Both the position numbers and the translations under genes were made by a program. From an uncultured bacterium (GTDB lineage Bacteria > Myxococcota_A > Bradymonadia > Bradymonadales > Bradymonadaceae), in contig CALJNB010000018.1 in NCBI GenBank assembly GCA_937981985.1, positions 1 to 47,094 on the forward strand: a stretch of 47,094 nt of DNA. The letters are read 5' to 3'. Each line of letters starts with the position of its first letter. Positions within the stretch are counted from its first letter, which is position 1. A model generated the notes under the pieces. The model was not told the origin of the DNA. It searched no databases and saw only the letters and a list, made by a program, of their open reading frames with translations. Below are positions 15,955 to 23,783 of this stretch, in pieces.

Positions 15955-16367
15955 TTTTTGGCTTCTCGCATCATGATCGTGAATTCGGGGGTCCCCTCGA
16001 AAACCAGACCTGCATTAAATTCGTTGTACAGGCATGATTCGAGAAGCTTTCCGTCACCATTTTTGCCGGCGTTTGGAAAATCTAATCGGACGATGGGTTT
16101 CTCTGTCGGCCAATCTTGCGTGCACTTTCCAAGTGCAATGCTTAATTCGGAAGTCAAAGGTTGGATATATTTTTCAGCTTCAATCCCCGGTTTAATATTT
16201 ACGACAACATCGAGATCGCTTCTTCCCTTGATTCCAGTCAACTTCGCACCAAAAGCTTCGACAAATTTGGATTCAACTTTTGGCTGAGTCGTTTCTTCAG
16301 TTTTGGGACACGCGGTCGCCAGGAAAATGATGAAGCCGAAAAGTCTACTTTTACAAAAAAAATTCAT
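15951..16367 (-). CDS. Small lipoprotein of unknown function
   Basis: A 138-residue protein with a basic N-terminus, a hydrophobic stretch and a lipobox ending LATAC (Cys20), so it should be lipid-anchored. The mature part has a DLDVVVNIKPG strand and two further Cys, reminiscent of the C-terminal domains of AgmX/PglI-type envelope proteins, but no family can be named. It is coupled by a four-base overlap to the downstream beta-barrel-like gene. Its ATG lies only 18 bases beyond an intrinsic terminator belonging to the preceding gene, so expression may depend on read-through. GTGAG at 16374-16378 (minus strand) can act as ribosome binding site. Confidence 0.65.
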   Translation of the reverse strand: MNFFCKSRLFGFIIFLATACPKTEETTQPKVESKFVEAFGAKLTGIKGRSDLDVVVNIKPGIEAEKYIQPLTSELSIALGKCTQDWPTEKPIVRLDFPNAGKNGDGKLLESCLYNEFNAGLVFEGTPEFTIMMREAKK

Positions 16368-16379
16368 AATTACTCACTT

Positions 16380-16408
16380 AAAAAAAAGCCGCCTAAGTTA
16401 GGCGGCTT
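16380..16408 (-). terminator. Intrinsic terminator after the 69-residue lipoprotein gene
   Basis: Read on the minus strand, AGCCGCCTA pairs with TAGGCGGCT (16399-16407 with 16387-16395) around a 3-base loop, with an extra A-T pair and a run of about eight T. It lies 22 bases after the stop at 16430 and 18 bases before the start of the next gene at 16367. Confidence 0.88.
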
Positions 16409-16429
16409 AGTATCTACTCATACTGAAGC

Positions 16430-16639
16430 TTAAGGTGATTCAGCCGTTGCACAGTTTGTAACGCCACTAGGAGTTACCTTGCAAACGAAAACTTTGTTAA
16501 GCATTCCGAAAAGAACGCTATTATTTTGTGCGATTACTACGTGTCCGTCTGCGGTTGTTGCAACGCCAGCGTAAGAACAGCTACTAAGTACAGCTGCAGA
16601 TGCGATCATTACGAGGACAAATCCTTTGATTTTTTTCAT
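16430..16639 (-). CDS. Small TRL-like lipoprotein
   Basis: A 69-residue protein with AGGAG seven bases before the ATG, a Lys-rich start, a hydrophobic core and a lipobox LSSC (Cys21). The mature part is only ~48 residues: a short strand-forming segment (HVVIAQNNSVLFGML) followed by NKVFVCKVTPSG and a second Cys pair partner near the end. This resembles the short TRL-like lipoproteins of Proteobacteria, though I cannot confirm the family. It has a candidate promoter and a strong terminator, so it can be a separate, well-expressed unit. Confidence 0.72.
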   Translation of the reverse strand: MKKIKGFVLVMIASAAVLSSCSYAGVATTADGHVVIAQNNSVLFGMLNKVFVCKVTPSGVTNCATAESP

Positions 16640-16672
16640 TTTAAAACTCCTGTGTTTTTGTTGTGTGGACGA

Positions 16673-16701
16673 TATATAAGTTTAAGATATTAAATGGTCA
16701 A
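16673..16701 (-). promoter_or_regulatory. Candidate promoter of the small TRL-like lipoprotein gene
   Basis: On the minus strand TTGACC (16701-16696), a 17-bp spacer and TATATA (16678-16673) precede the ATG at 16639 and its strong AGGAG site. The rest of the gap 16640-16912 shows only a weak TTGACT-N17-ACAATG candidate (from 16842, plus strand) for rsfS. Confidence 0.5.
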
Positions 16702-16912
16702 GATAAAACATCAAAACCAAGTCTTTATTAAAGTTGGAGCCGATTGCCGAACGCTTCACGTCCAGAGGGTGAAGGTGAGAAAAGATAGAAGCTATTTAGA
16801 AGGGTTGGACCCGTCCGAAACGACCCCTTATAATGGATGCTTGACTCAGCAAGACAACTTGTCACAATGGGCCGCTCGCTTGAGATGAATAACTAGTTTT
16901 TGAGACCTTATT

Positions 16913-17326
16913 TTGGAAATTGAAAAAGACGATAAATTTGAAGAAATGGCCCGTAAAGTTGCCGAATGGACGTGGGATCTAAAAGCTCTGAATACGGTTG
17001 TTATTGATCTTAGAGGTCGCGTTTCGTACACCGATTTTATTATCATCGCGACGGGGAACTCTGAACGCCATGTGCGATCGATCGCCATCAATGTTGAAAC
17101 CGAAATGAAGAAAAACTTCGGAACGGTCGCTTATGGGAAAGAAGGGTTGAACGTCGGCAGTTGGGCACTTGTCGATTTCGGCGATGTTCTCCTTCATGTT
17201 TTTAATGGTCCTCTTCGAGAAGAATATGATCTTGAACGTATGTGGCCCGACGCGAACCGTCTCACACTCGAGAACGCGCCCAAAGAACTGTACGGTCATT
17301 TTGAAATGCAGGCATTCGAAAACTAG
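16913..17326 (+). CDS. rsfS: Ribosome silencing factor RsfS (Iojap family)
   Basis: RsfS binds ribosomal protein uL14 and keeps the 50S subunit from joining the 30S subunit in starvation. The Iojap/RsfS pattern is clear: a leading helix (MARKVAEWTWDLKAL), strand VVIDLRG, SYTDFIIIATGNSERHVRSIA, then GLNVGSWALVDFGDVLLHVF and a final EEYDLERMWPDA. The length of 137 is normal. The best-supported start is TTG at 16913; an ATG at 16946 would remove eleven residues of the first helix and has no better ribosome binding site. It ends 15 bases from the stop of the convergent comF gene. Confidence 0.93.
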   Translation: MEIEKDDKFEEMARKVAEWTWDLKALNTVVIDLRGRVSYTDFIIIATGNSERHVRSIAINVETEMKKNFGTVAYGKEGLNVGSWALVDFGDVLLHVFNGPLREEYDLERMWPDANRLTLENAPKELYGHFEMQAFEN

Positions 17327-17341
17327 ATTGCGAAAATCTCG

Positions 17342-18064
17342 TTAAACATTTCTAGCCAAAACAACTCCAAACACCTTTTTGACGCCAGCCTTCTTAAGAC
17401 ACTTTGCAATTGATGCGAGTGTTGCACCCGTTGACATTACATCGTCCACGACGACCACGCTTTCCATCGGATCAGCGAGGGGTTTACGAAGTCGGAACGC
17501 TTTTTGAGAGAATGTTTCACGGTCTGATTTTGAATTTCCAACAACGCGCGGCAGCGTTTTTTCTAAAAGGTTATGGTCCTCATTTCCGATGTTTGATTGA
17601 TTGAACACATCGAGGATCAGACGGGAGCAGTTAAATCCACGCGAGCTCAGATCCTTAGGGTGCATCGGGACGGAAGTCCAGACCGCTTTTTTTAACGCAG
17701 CAGGCAGCTCTAGTCGATTTCGCTTGATGGCGAGTTTCGCCAAGGATTGAATGGTATCCTCACGTCGACCGTACTTTGCTCGCGAAAAAATTTGCTTTAT
17801 GTTTGCTTCATATTCGTAAGCCGCAAAAACTTGGTCAAAGTACCGCTTTTCCAAAATGCATCGTTTACATAAAGCGTTTACGCCTTCGTGATTCTCTCGC
17901 GGTAGCGAGCATTTGGGACAGTAGGGTGCGATTACTGGATATAGACTCACTTCACAATTCGAACAAACGAGATCGCCGGATTCGATAAAGCGGTCACAAC
18001 ACAAGCATGTTGCAGGTAAAAGGAATTGGACGATCTTATGAGACCAATGAGCTACGGAATTCAT
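17342..18064 (-). CDS. comF: ComF-family phosphoribosyltransferase-like protein
   Basis: A 240-residue protein. The N-terminal part has four CxxC-type pairs (CLCC, CSNC, CPKC, CKRC) typical of the zinc-binding double zinc ribbon of ComF. The C-terminal part is a type I phosphoribosyltransferase fold with the PRPP-binding motif VVVVDDVMSTGATL. ComF family proteins are needed for DNA uptake in natural transformation, although members outside competence loci are common and their substrate is unknown. AGGTGG precedes the ATG. A 16-bp perfect palindrome lies in the upstream region. It is convergent with rsfS. Confidence 0.92.
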   Translation of the reverse strand: MNSVAHWSHKIVQFLLPATCLCCDRFIESGDLVCSNCEVSLYPVIAPYCPKCSLPRENHEGVNALCKRCILEKRYFDQVFAAYEYEANIKQIFSRAKYGRREDTIQSLAKLAIKRNRLELPAALKKAVWTSVPMHPKDLSSRGFNCSRLILDVFNQSNIGNEDHNLLEKTLPRVVGNSKSDRETFSQKAFRLRKPLADPMESVVVVDDVMSTGATLASIAKCLKKAGVKKVFGVVLARNV

Positions 18065-18085
18065 GTGCCACCTATTTTGAATTGA

Positions 18086-18101
18086 TGCCCAAGCTTGGGC
18101 A
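18086..18101. repeat. 16-bp perfect palindrome upstream of comF
   Basis: TGCCCAAGCTTGGGCA lies 22 bases ahead of the comF start. Next to it, 18103-18122, is a second hairpin (CGACGGAA with TTTCGTCG around a TTAT loop). Together they occupy the space between the patatin-like gene's stop and the comF start. They could be an operator or transcript-end structures; there is no T run to make a classical terminator. Confidence 0.5.
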
Positions 18102-18196
18102 GCGACGGAATTATTTTCGTCGGTGCATTTTCGGGATAAGGTGTCGTAGGTTTCTTATTCTTTTGCGAAGGTCCTTAGAAGGCTTCTTATTTGAAT

Positions 18197-19855
18197 CTAG
18201 TCTTCAGATACTGCGGGTGCCGCGACGCCCGGTGTACACGCAGATCGGTTAACAGAATCAACGGCTTTGGCATAACCCGCAGCTTTGATAAATTCGCTCT
18301 TTGCCTCTAGAGGCGCGTTGTAGCCGTCAGCAAAATGACCCGCAAAATTACCGCTGGGTACGCTGTCCCAATTGGTGCACCAAACGCCGTCGGCAGCGTT
18401 AAGTGAGGTTTTGATCGAACTGTCTCCATCCAAATCGTAAAGTCTGTTATCGGTATCAGAGTCCATTCCTAGGAGTCCGGCAACCGATGGACCAAATCCA
18501 CCTTGGACTTCGCCTTCGCGGGTGACCAAAATAACTTGGTCACATTTAAGGTTCTTCAGAATCGTTGTTGGTGCGAGATCAGACCATCCACCGGCTGAAA
18601 CCATTGTGACATCGTTCATTTCTAGTGCTCGGCTCAATCCCGGTTCTGCCGGCGAGAATGCAAGGGCTGTTCTCCATGACGCGTGACCTAAGTCGAGAAA
18701 CTTGTCGGTTTTCAAATCGCTAAACCCTTCGGTGTTTTCTCCGATGGTCGCAAGATCGGTTTTTGGACCAAAATATCCGAATTTTACGTCATCGAAATCA
18801 ACATCCAACATGATCGGAGCCGCGTTATTATAGGCTGTTCGGGCCTTTTGAAATTCTGCGACAGATTCCCCTGTGATGACAGAGGTGGAGATAATGGCCG
18901 ATAACGCGGTACCCACTTTATCGTCCAAACGTGTAGGCAGATTCGCTTCATCTGCGATATAGGCGGTTCGCCATTCGGTCGCCATCTCCCGGAAGTAGCT
19001 TGTGCAATTGGTTTTATTGGTGCCGTCTAGTTCGTTCCAAGTTTTTCCGACTGAGGGTTCAGCGCACTCGTTCAAAAACGTGTCCCATTTAGCAAGATTA
19101 TCGGGGCCCATTGCTGCGTAGAAGGTTCCGATGCGTCCAACTTTTTCTGCTACCGCTTCAAATGAAATGACTCCGGGTCGAATGAGAATTAAATCGCTAT
19201 CAACTTTGAAACTACCAAAAGCTTTGACGGAGTCCCAAATATCTTTGGTATGGAATGGGCTTGCCGTCTGGAGGAGCGCTACTAGTTCTGGGTTAATGAG
19301 AGATCTAAGTTCTTCACTTTCGAAGATTGTCAGCAGCTGTGTTCTCGCTTCGGAGAATTTGTCGCCCAAGATGAGCTCGTCGATAGCGGCTTTGTTTTTT
19401 TGAATGAGATCAACAATGGCTTTGATTTGAAAAAGCGCAACTGCTTCGTCCGTTTGCCCCAAAATCTCTAGATATCCCGATACCGATTTTAGCATCAGCG
19501 CGACGCGATTCCCGACAACCTCAGACGAACATGGCTCTCCGCCGCAATCTAGTAGCGTTGGGTTCATGTAAATAGATTCAGTGATAAAACTTGTGATTGA
19601 GGCTGAACTTCCGCCCGCAATTGCATCTATCGGACCATAGGTTTCGTGAATCTTGGCCAAAGCACCGAAATGGGAGAAAATTCGGTCGCCGTTGCCTCGA
19701 ACACCGACACAAAGGGATTCATTATCACCTCCAATATTGTCACCTTTGCCATTGTTTGCAGAATTATTCTTATCGTTATTCGCGTTATTTTCGCTATCTG
19801 AAGTTCCACATCCGAAAGCAAGAAGGGCGAGTAGAATGAGTAGTTTTGATTTCAT
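18197..19855 (-). CDS. Patatin-like lipoprotein, possibly catalytically altered
   Basis: I place the start at ATG 19855 because it gives a standard lipoprotein signal (KSKLLILLALLAFGC, Cys16); a TTG four codons upstream lacks a ribosome binding site. After the Cys comes an Asn/Lys/Gly linker. From about residue 48 the protein follows the patatin phospholipase plan: GVRGNGDRIFSHFGAL for the oxyanion-hole region, PIDAIAGGSSAS for the nucleophile elbow (Ser about 84, in a G-S-S-A-S context), and much later SAGGWSDLAP at the position of the usual DGG. The catalytic Asp seems replaced by Ala there. Two further pairs of Cys may form disulphides. I infer an outer-membrane-anchored lipase-like protein; activity is doubtful. 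Total 552 residues. Confidence 0.72.
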   Translation of the reverse strand: MKSKLLILLALLAFGCGTSDSENNANNDKNNSANNGKGDNIGGDNESLCVGVRGNGDRIFSHFGALAKIHETYGPIDAIAGGSSASITSFITESIYMNPTLLDCGGEPCSSEVVGNRVALMLKSVSGYLEILGQTDEAVALFQIKAIVDLIQKNKAAIDELILGDKFSEARTQLLTIFESEELRSLINPELVALLQTASPFHTKDIWDSVKAFGSFKVDSDLILIRPGVISFEAVAEKVGRIGTFYAAMGPDNLAKWDTFLNECAEPSVGKTWNELDGTNKTNCTSYFREMATEWRTAYIADEANLPTRLDDKVGTALSAIISTSVITGESVAEFQKARTAYNNAAPIMLDVDFDDVKFGYFGPKTDLATIGENTEGFSDLKTDKFLDLGHASWRTALAFSPAEPGLSRALEMNDVTMVSAGGWSDLAPTTILKNLKCDQVILVTREGEVQGGFGPSVAGLLGMDSDTDNRLYDLDGDSSIKTSLNAADGVWCTNWDSVPSGNFAGHFADGYNAPLEAKSEFIKAAGYAKAVDSVNRSACTPGVAAPAVSED

Positions 19856-20039
19856 AGTTGGGTCCAAGTTGAGGAGAAACGAATTTCATTAATACAAAAA
19901 ATTTATTTGAAGAGTATAGGGGTTTGACGACCCATTTTCCAGTGTTTAATTGAGAATGGCGCTCCAAAAAATCCTGCAGAGATTGAGAAGTTGAATTTTT
20001 CTAAACATATTCTGATGAAGTTGAGGAGTGCTGTTGAGC

Positions 20040-21152
20040 TTAACCGAAAGAGGCGAGTGCTTCTTTGTAAGGAAGGTTGAGGCCTTCGGAAACTGCTTTG
20101 TAGGTGATGTGACCATTATGAGTATTGAGGCCTTTCAACAAGGCGGGGTCTGATTTCATCGCTTTTTCCAAGCCGTGTTCAGCGATGCTTAGTCCGTAGT
20201 GAAGTGTAGTGTTATTCAATGCGAATGTTGATGTCCGTGCTACAGCGCCGGGCATATTTGCGACGCAATAGTGGACAACGCCGTCTACGACGTATGTTGG
20301 GTTGTCGTGTGTTGTCGGCTTGCACGTTTCAATACAACCCCCTTGATCAACTGATACGTCGACAACGACGGAACCTTCGCTCATGTTTTTAAGGTGCTCT
20401 CGGGTTACCAAGTGCGGAGCTTTGGCGCCCGGTACAAGGACGGCTCCGACGACAAGATCGGCGCCGTAAACGCGCTCGGCGATGGTGACAGGATTAGAAT
20501 GAAGCGTTTGGATTTTATTGCCGAAGATATCGTCAATATAGCGTAGACGGTCCAAGTTGATATCTAGGACGGCAACATCTGCGCCCATACCCACAGCCAT
20601 TTTCGCCGCGGAAAGCCCAACAACACCGCCGCCAATTACGACAACTTTTGCACGACTTACACCCGGGACGCCGCCAAGGAGGATTCCTTTGCCGCCTTCG
20701 GCGCGTTCTAAACAACGAGCACCCACCTGGATGGACATACGCCCGGCGACTTCACTCATGGGTTCAAGGAGAGGGAGACGACCGTTAACTTCAATCGTCT
20801 CGTAGGCAACCGCAGATACCTTTTTTTCCAATAATGGCGATGCCAACGAAGGGACGGCAGCAAGGTGGAAATAGGTGTAGATGATTTGGTTGTTTTGCAT
20901 TCGGCCATATTCAGCTTCAAGCGGTTCCTTGACTTTAACAATCATTTCTGCCGCTTTCCAAACCTCATCTGCGGTGGCAAGCATCGTTGCGCCCGCTTCG
21001 ATATAGTCAGAGTCAGGAATAGCTGAACCTAAACCTGCACCGACCTGAACGAAGACTTCATGTCCGCGGGTGGTATATTCTTTAACACTTGCCGGAATCA
21101 TACCGACTCTATATTCGTGGTTTTTAATCTCTGATGGAACGCCGATCTTCAT
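20040..21152 (-). CDS. ald: Alanine dehydrogenase
   Basis: Ald catalyses the reversible NAD-linked conversion of L-alanine to pyruvate and ammonia in the cytosol. The 370-residue length is typical. Key residues are in place: Arg15, Lys75 (VKVKEP), His96 (YFHLAA), the NAD-binding loop GGGVVG at 174-179, and Asp269 (VDVSVDQGG). The ATG follows CGGAG at a good distance (CGGAGTTAAC). It is divergent from the unknown gene at 21246 and is probably monocistronic. With the AGCS symporter at 13314 it suggests alanine is used as a carbon or nitrogen source. Confidence 0.97.
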   Translation of the reverse strand: MKIGVPSEIKNHEYRVGMIPASVKEYTTRGHEVFVQVGAGLGSAIPDSDYIEAGATMLATADEVWKAAEMIVKVKEPLEAEYGRMQNNQIIYTYFHLAAVPSLASPLLEKKVSAVAYETIEVNGRLPLLEPMSEVAGRMSIQVGARCLERAEGGKGILLGGVPGVSRAKVVVIGGGVVGLSAAKMAVGMGADVAVLDINLDRLRYIDDIFGNKIQTLHSNPVTIAERVYGADLVVGAVLVPGAKAPHLVTREHLKNMSEGSVVVDVSVDQGGCIETCKPTTHDNPTYVVDGVVHYCVANMPGAVARTSTFALNNTTLHYGLSIAEHGLEKAMKSDPALLKGLNTHNGHITYKAVSEGLNLPYKEALASFG

Positions 21153-21245
21153 GTTAACTCCGGTGGAAAAAGCTTAAGAGAAGCGGAAGTTAATCAAGTA
21201 CTTTTATCAATGCAATCACGAAAACGATTTTAAGGAAAATAGTTT

Positions 21246-22031
21246 ATGTCTGGAAAAATAAATGTCACTTTTGTCGACGATCGTTCAGATACTGTCATAG
21301 GTACCGTGGACTTATCGCCAGATTCGCTTCCACCGTCATTTAACCAAGAAACGAAACTATATATTGATGATGCCAACTGGGCTGTAATGGATGCACAACC
21401 CTCTACCCAAGCGGAATTTGTGGCCCAAGGCTCTCTAACTCTAAGATTGAGTAAGGTAGAGTCAGTGGATCCGAGCAAAATGCTTTTTAGTCTACCTAGC
21501 TTGTTTGATCTACTTCCGGAATCGGGCTCTGTAGATCGGGATGGGACGGAATTTCAGGTGCACCCCGACGGTTGGCGACAGGTGGAGTATGTTTCGGCTA
21601 AATTTGCCGATGCGGTTGAATCCGAATTTTCTTCCATTTTGGAGATCCACGAAACTTCTTCGGCAGCTTCTGGGTGGACAAAGATTCACGTGAGAACTGA
21701 ACCACTTCACCCCATTTCAGAGGGACTGAGCTGGGCTGAATTATGCGGACTCTTCCCTAGCGCAATTCATAAAGGTCTTAATTTTCAAGGACTCAATAAC
21801 CGGATTGAAAATAGTTTCTCACTCGAACTTAAATCGGGGTTTTGTTTTTATGGGCTCAGAAACGAGGATCAGATAATCGTCCTCGCTTTGGATCAATTTA
21901 GTGCTCCTTCTTGCGCTGAAATTGAGAAGATGGGCGCTTTCTTGAAGAGTAATGAACTTCTTTTAGTGGATTGGTGTCGTTGTATTTCGATAGAGACGGC
22001 TGAAGAGGTTGCACGAATTTTTAAGGGTTAG
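21246..22031 (+). CDS. Uncharacterised soluble protein
   Basis: A 261-residue protein without signal peptide or membrane helix; AAGGA precedes the ATG. The first ~75 residues form a compact beta-type domain (INVTFVDD, GTVDLSPDSLP, KLYIDDANWAVMDAQP, LTLRLSKVE). The C-terminal ~100 residues contain ISEGLSWAELCGLFPS and IIVLALDQFSAP with several Trp and Cys residues. I do not recognise the family. It faces away from ald and ends six bases from the stop of the convergent quinone oxidoreductase gene. Confidence 0.6.
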   Translation: MSGKINVTFVDDRSDTVIGTVDLSPDSLPPSFNQETKLYIDDANWAVMDAQPSTQAEFVAQGSLTLRLSKVESVDPSKMLFSLPSLFDLLPESGSVDRDGTEFQVHPDGWRQVEYVSAKFADAVESEFSSILEIHETSSAASGWTKIHVRTEPLHPISEGLSWAELCGLFPSAIHKGLNFQGLNNRIENSFSLELKSGFCFYGLRNEDQIIVLALDQFSAPSCAEIEKMGAFLKSNELLLVDWCRCISIETAEEVARIFKG

Positions 22032-22037
22032 CTTAGC

Positions 22038-22991
22038 TTACCTTACTTTTAGAACGATTTTCCCAACCGTCTTGTTTTCGGCCAAATATTGATGTGCCTC
22101 ATCGATTTTTTCGATGTCATAGATGCAATCGATGACCGGCTTTACCGTTCCTGCGACTATTTTGCCCCAAAAGCGTTCTTTAAAGCGCGCGATAATTTCG
22201 CTTTTCTCGATATCTGAGCGACTTCTCAAAACCGAGCCAATAATACTAAGTCGATTTACTAATAATTTAGCCAGGGGTAATGTTGCTTCACGCCCGCCCA
22301 GTAATCCTATAATCACCATTCGACCTCGACGGTTGAGTAGGGCTAGATTTCCTTCGAGATTCGTGGCCACCGGATCTAAAATGAAATCCACTCTTCCGAC
22401 TTTGGCGACCTCATCGAAGATCGCATCGGATCGTCGATCAAATATATGAGCGGGCGAGTAGGGAGATATTTTTTCATGTTTGGACACGCTACAAATTGCG
22501 AAGGTTTTAATGTTTTCACTCTGGCATAGTTGCAAAGCAGCCGTTCCGACACCGGATGCAGCCGCCCAAATGAGTGCGGTTTCATGGTTTTTAAGGCGTC
22601 CTTCCTCAAATAGATTTACGTATGCGGTGATGAACACTTCTGGGATTGCTGCCGCATAAGTAAAGTCCCAATCGTCGGGGATGACGAAGCAATGGTGTTC
22701 ATGGGCGCAGACTTTTTCTGCGTACCCTCCGCCCGTCAACAATGCGCAAACCCGGTCTCCCACTTTTAAGGTCGTTACCATTGGGCCGACGGCCCTTACC
22801 ACTCCTGCAGCTTCCAGGCCCAATATTTTTGAAGCGCCTTCGGGGGGATTGTAACGACCGGCCCGTTGAACCAGGTCAGCCCGATTTACTGCACTAGCGT
22901 ATACATCGATGAGGACTTCGTGATTTTTCGGAATGGGGTCCGGACATTTGGTCCAACTCGAAATATCGTTCTTGATCTCAATTGCTAACAT
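22038..22991 (-). CDS. PIG3-family NAD(P)H:quinone oxidoreductase
   Basis: A 317-residue member of the medium-chain dehydrogenase/reductase superfamily without the zinc ligands, closest in style to PIG3/TP53I3 quinone reductases: NRADLVQRAGRYNPPEGASKILGLE-type start region, GDRVCALLTGGGYAEKV, and the dinucleotide loop AAASGVGTAALQL. It would reduce quinones with NADPH by one-electron steps in the cytosol. The ATG is preceded by CGGAG (CGGAGTTAAC), the same leader sequence as ald. A TTGAAA about 50 bases upstream is a weak -35 candidate. It lies 60 bases after the stop of the truncated oligopeptide-binding gene. Confidence 0.87.
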   Translation of the reverse strand: MLAIEIKNDISSWTKCPDPIPKNHEVLIDVYASAVNRADLVQRAGRYNPPEGASKILGLEAAGVVRAVGPMVTTLKVGDRVCALLTGGGYAEKVCAHEHHCFVIPDDWDFTYAAAIPEVFITAYVNLFEEGRLKNHETALIWAAASGVGTAALQLCQSENIKTFAICSVSKHEKISPYSPAHIFDRRSDAIFDEVAKVGRVDFILDPVATNLEGNLALLNRRGRMVIIGLLGGREATLPLAKLLVNRLSIIGSVLRSRSDIEKSEIIARFKERFWGKIVAGTVKPVIDCIYDIEKIDEAHQYLAENKTVGKIVLKVR

Positions 22992-23051
22992 GTTAACTCC
23001 GCGGGATTTGTTGTGTTGTCGTTCATTTTTTCAATGGGTCGGTGGATGAAT

Positions 23052-23783
23052 CTATTTTCGAATAGGACCTTCATTGCCGATGCTATCGTCAAGATACCAA
23101 GGGAAGGGGAGAGCTTGTGGACGTGTTTGATTTATAATAACGTTCTTTAGGCCCTTTCGCCAAGCCATGATGTTTTGTGGCGCATAAAAAAATGTATAGG
23201 GTTGTTCTTCGTGTACGATAGCATGAAACTCCCGCGCTAATTGAATCCTTTTCTTGGGATCGAATTCGATGAGAAGTTCTTCGATCATCCGATCAGCGTC
23301 GTCGTTCTTGAAGTGAACGCGGTTGGAACCCTTCGCGACATCGGCTTGATTTGAATGCCAGATTTGATTGGGATTGATTTGCCAGCTCAAACCCCAACCC
23401 CCTGTGAACGCATCGAACTTTCCTTCGTCCATTTGAATCTGCATTTCCGTCCAACTGAGAAAATGCGGTACCAGTACAATCCCAATTTTACGCAATATTT
23501 CCGCATAAATCGAAAGTGTGAAATGGGTTTGCTCCATATTATACGCGAGCATTTTGAATTGAAATTGGATCGTCTTACCATCGATTTCTTTGTCAAGAAT
23601 TCCGTCTCCATTGGAGTCCTTCCAGCCCGCCTCACGGAGTAGTTCTGCCGCTTTTTCTAAGTTATATTCAAAGGGATTAATGTTGGGGTTGGTCGCTGGG
23701 TGTTTATGAAAAAAGGGACCCGTTTGAAGAACGCCTAAGCCCGGTAATTTTAGGTGGCGGCTTCGCCGGTCTTGCAATCGCAA
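23052..23783 (-). pseudogene. C-terminal remnant of an oligopeptide-binding ABC transporter protein (SBP_bac_5)
   Basis: The frame encodes the last ~230 residues of an OppA/DppA-type periplasmic solute-binding protein: QTGPFFHKHP, NPFEYNLEKAAELLREAGW, DGKTIQFQFKML, AEILRKIGI, FDAFTGGWGLSW, then EFHAIVHEEQPYTFFY. Complete members have 500-600 residues, so roughly the first 300 residues, including the signal peptide, are missing. Homology fades at about base 23737; the formal ATG at 23783 is antisense to NDH-2 codons. Beyond this point the plus strand is NDH-2 coding sequence, leaving no room for the missing half. I infer deletion of the 5' part, or a misassembly. Confidence 0.85.

Noticed and set aside
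16694..16888. 64-codon frame ahead of rsfS
   Set aside because: No ribosome binding site, no recognisable pattern, and it overlaps the divergent lipoprotein promoter.
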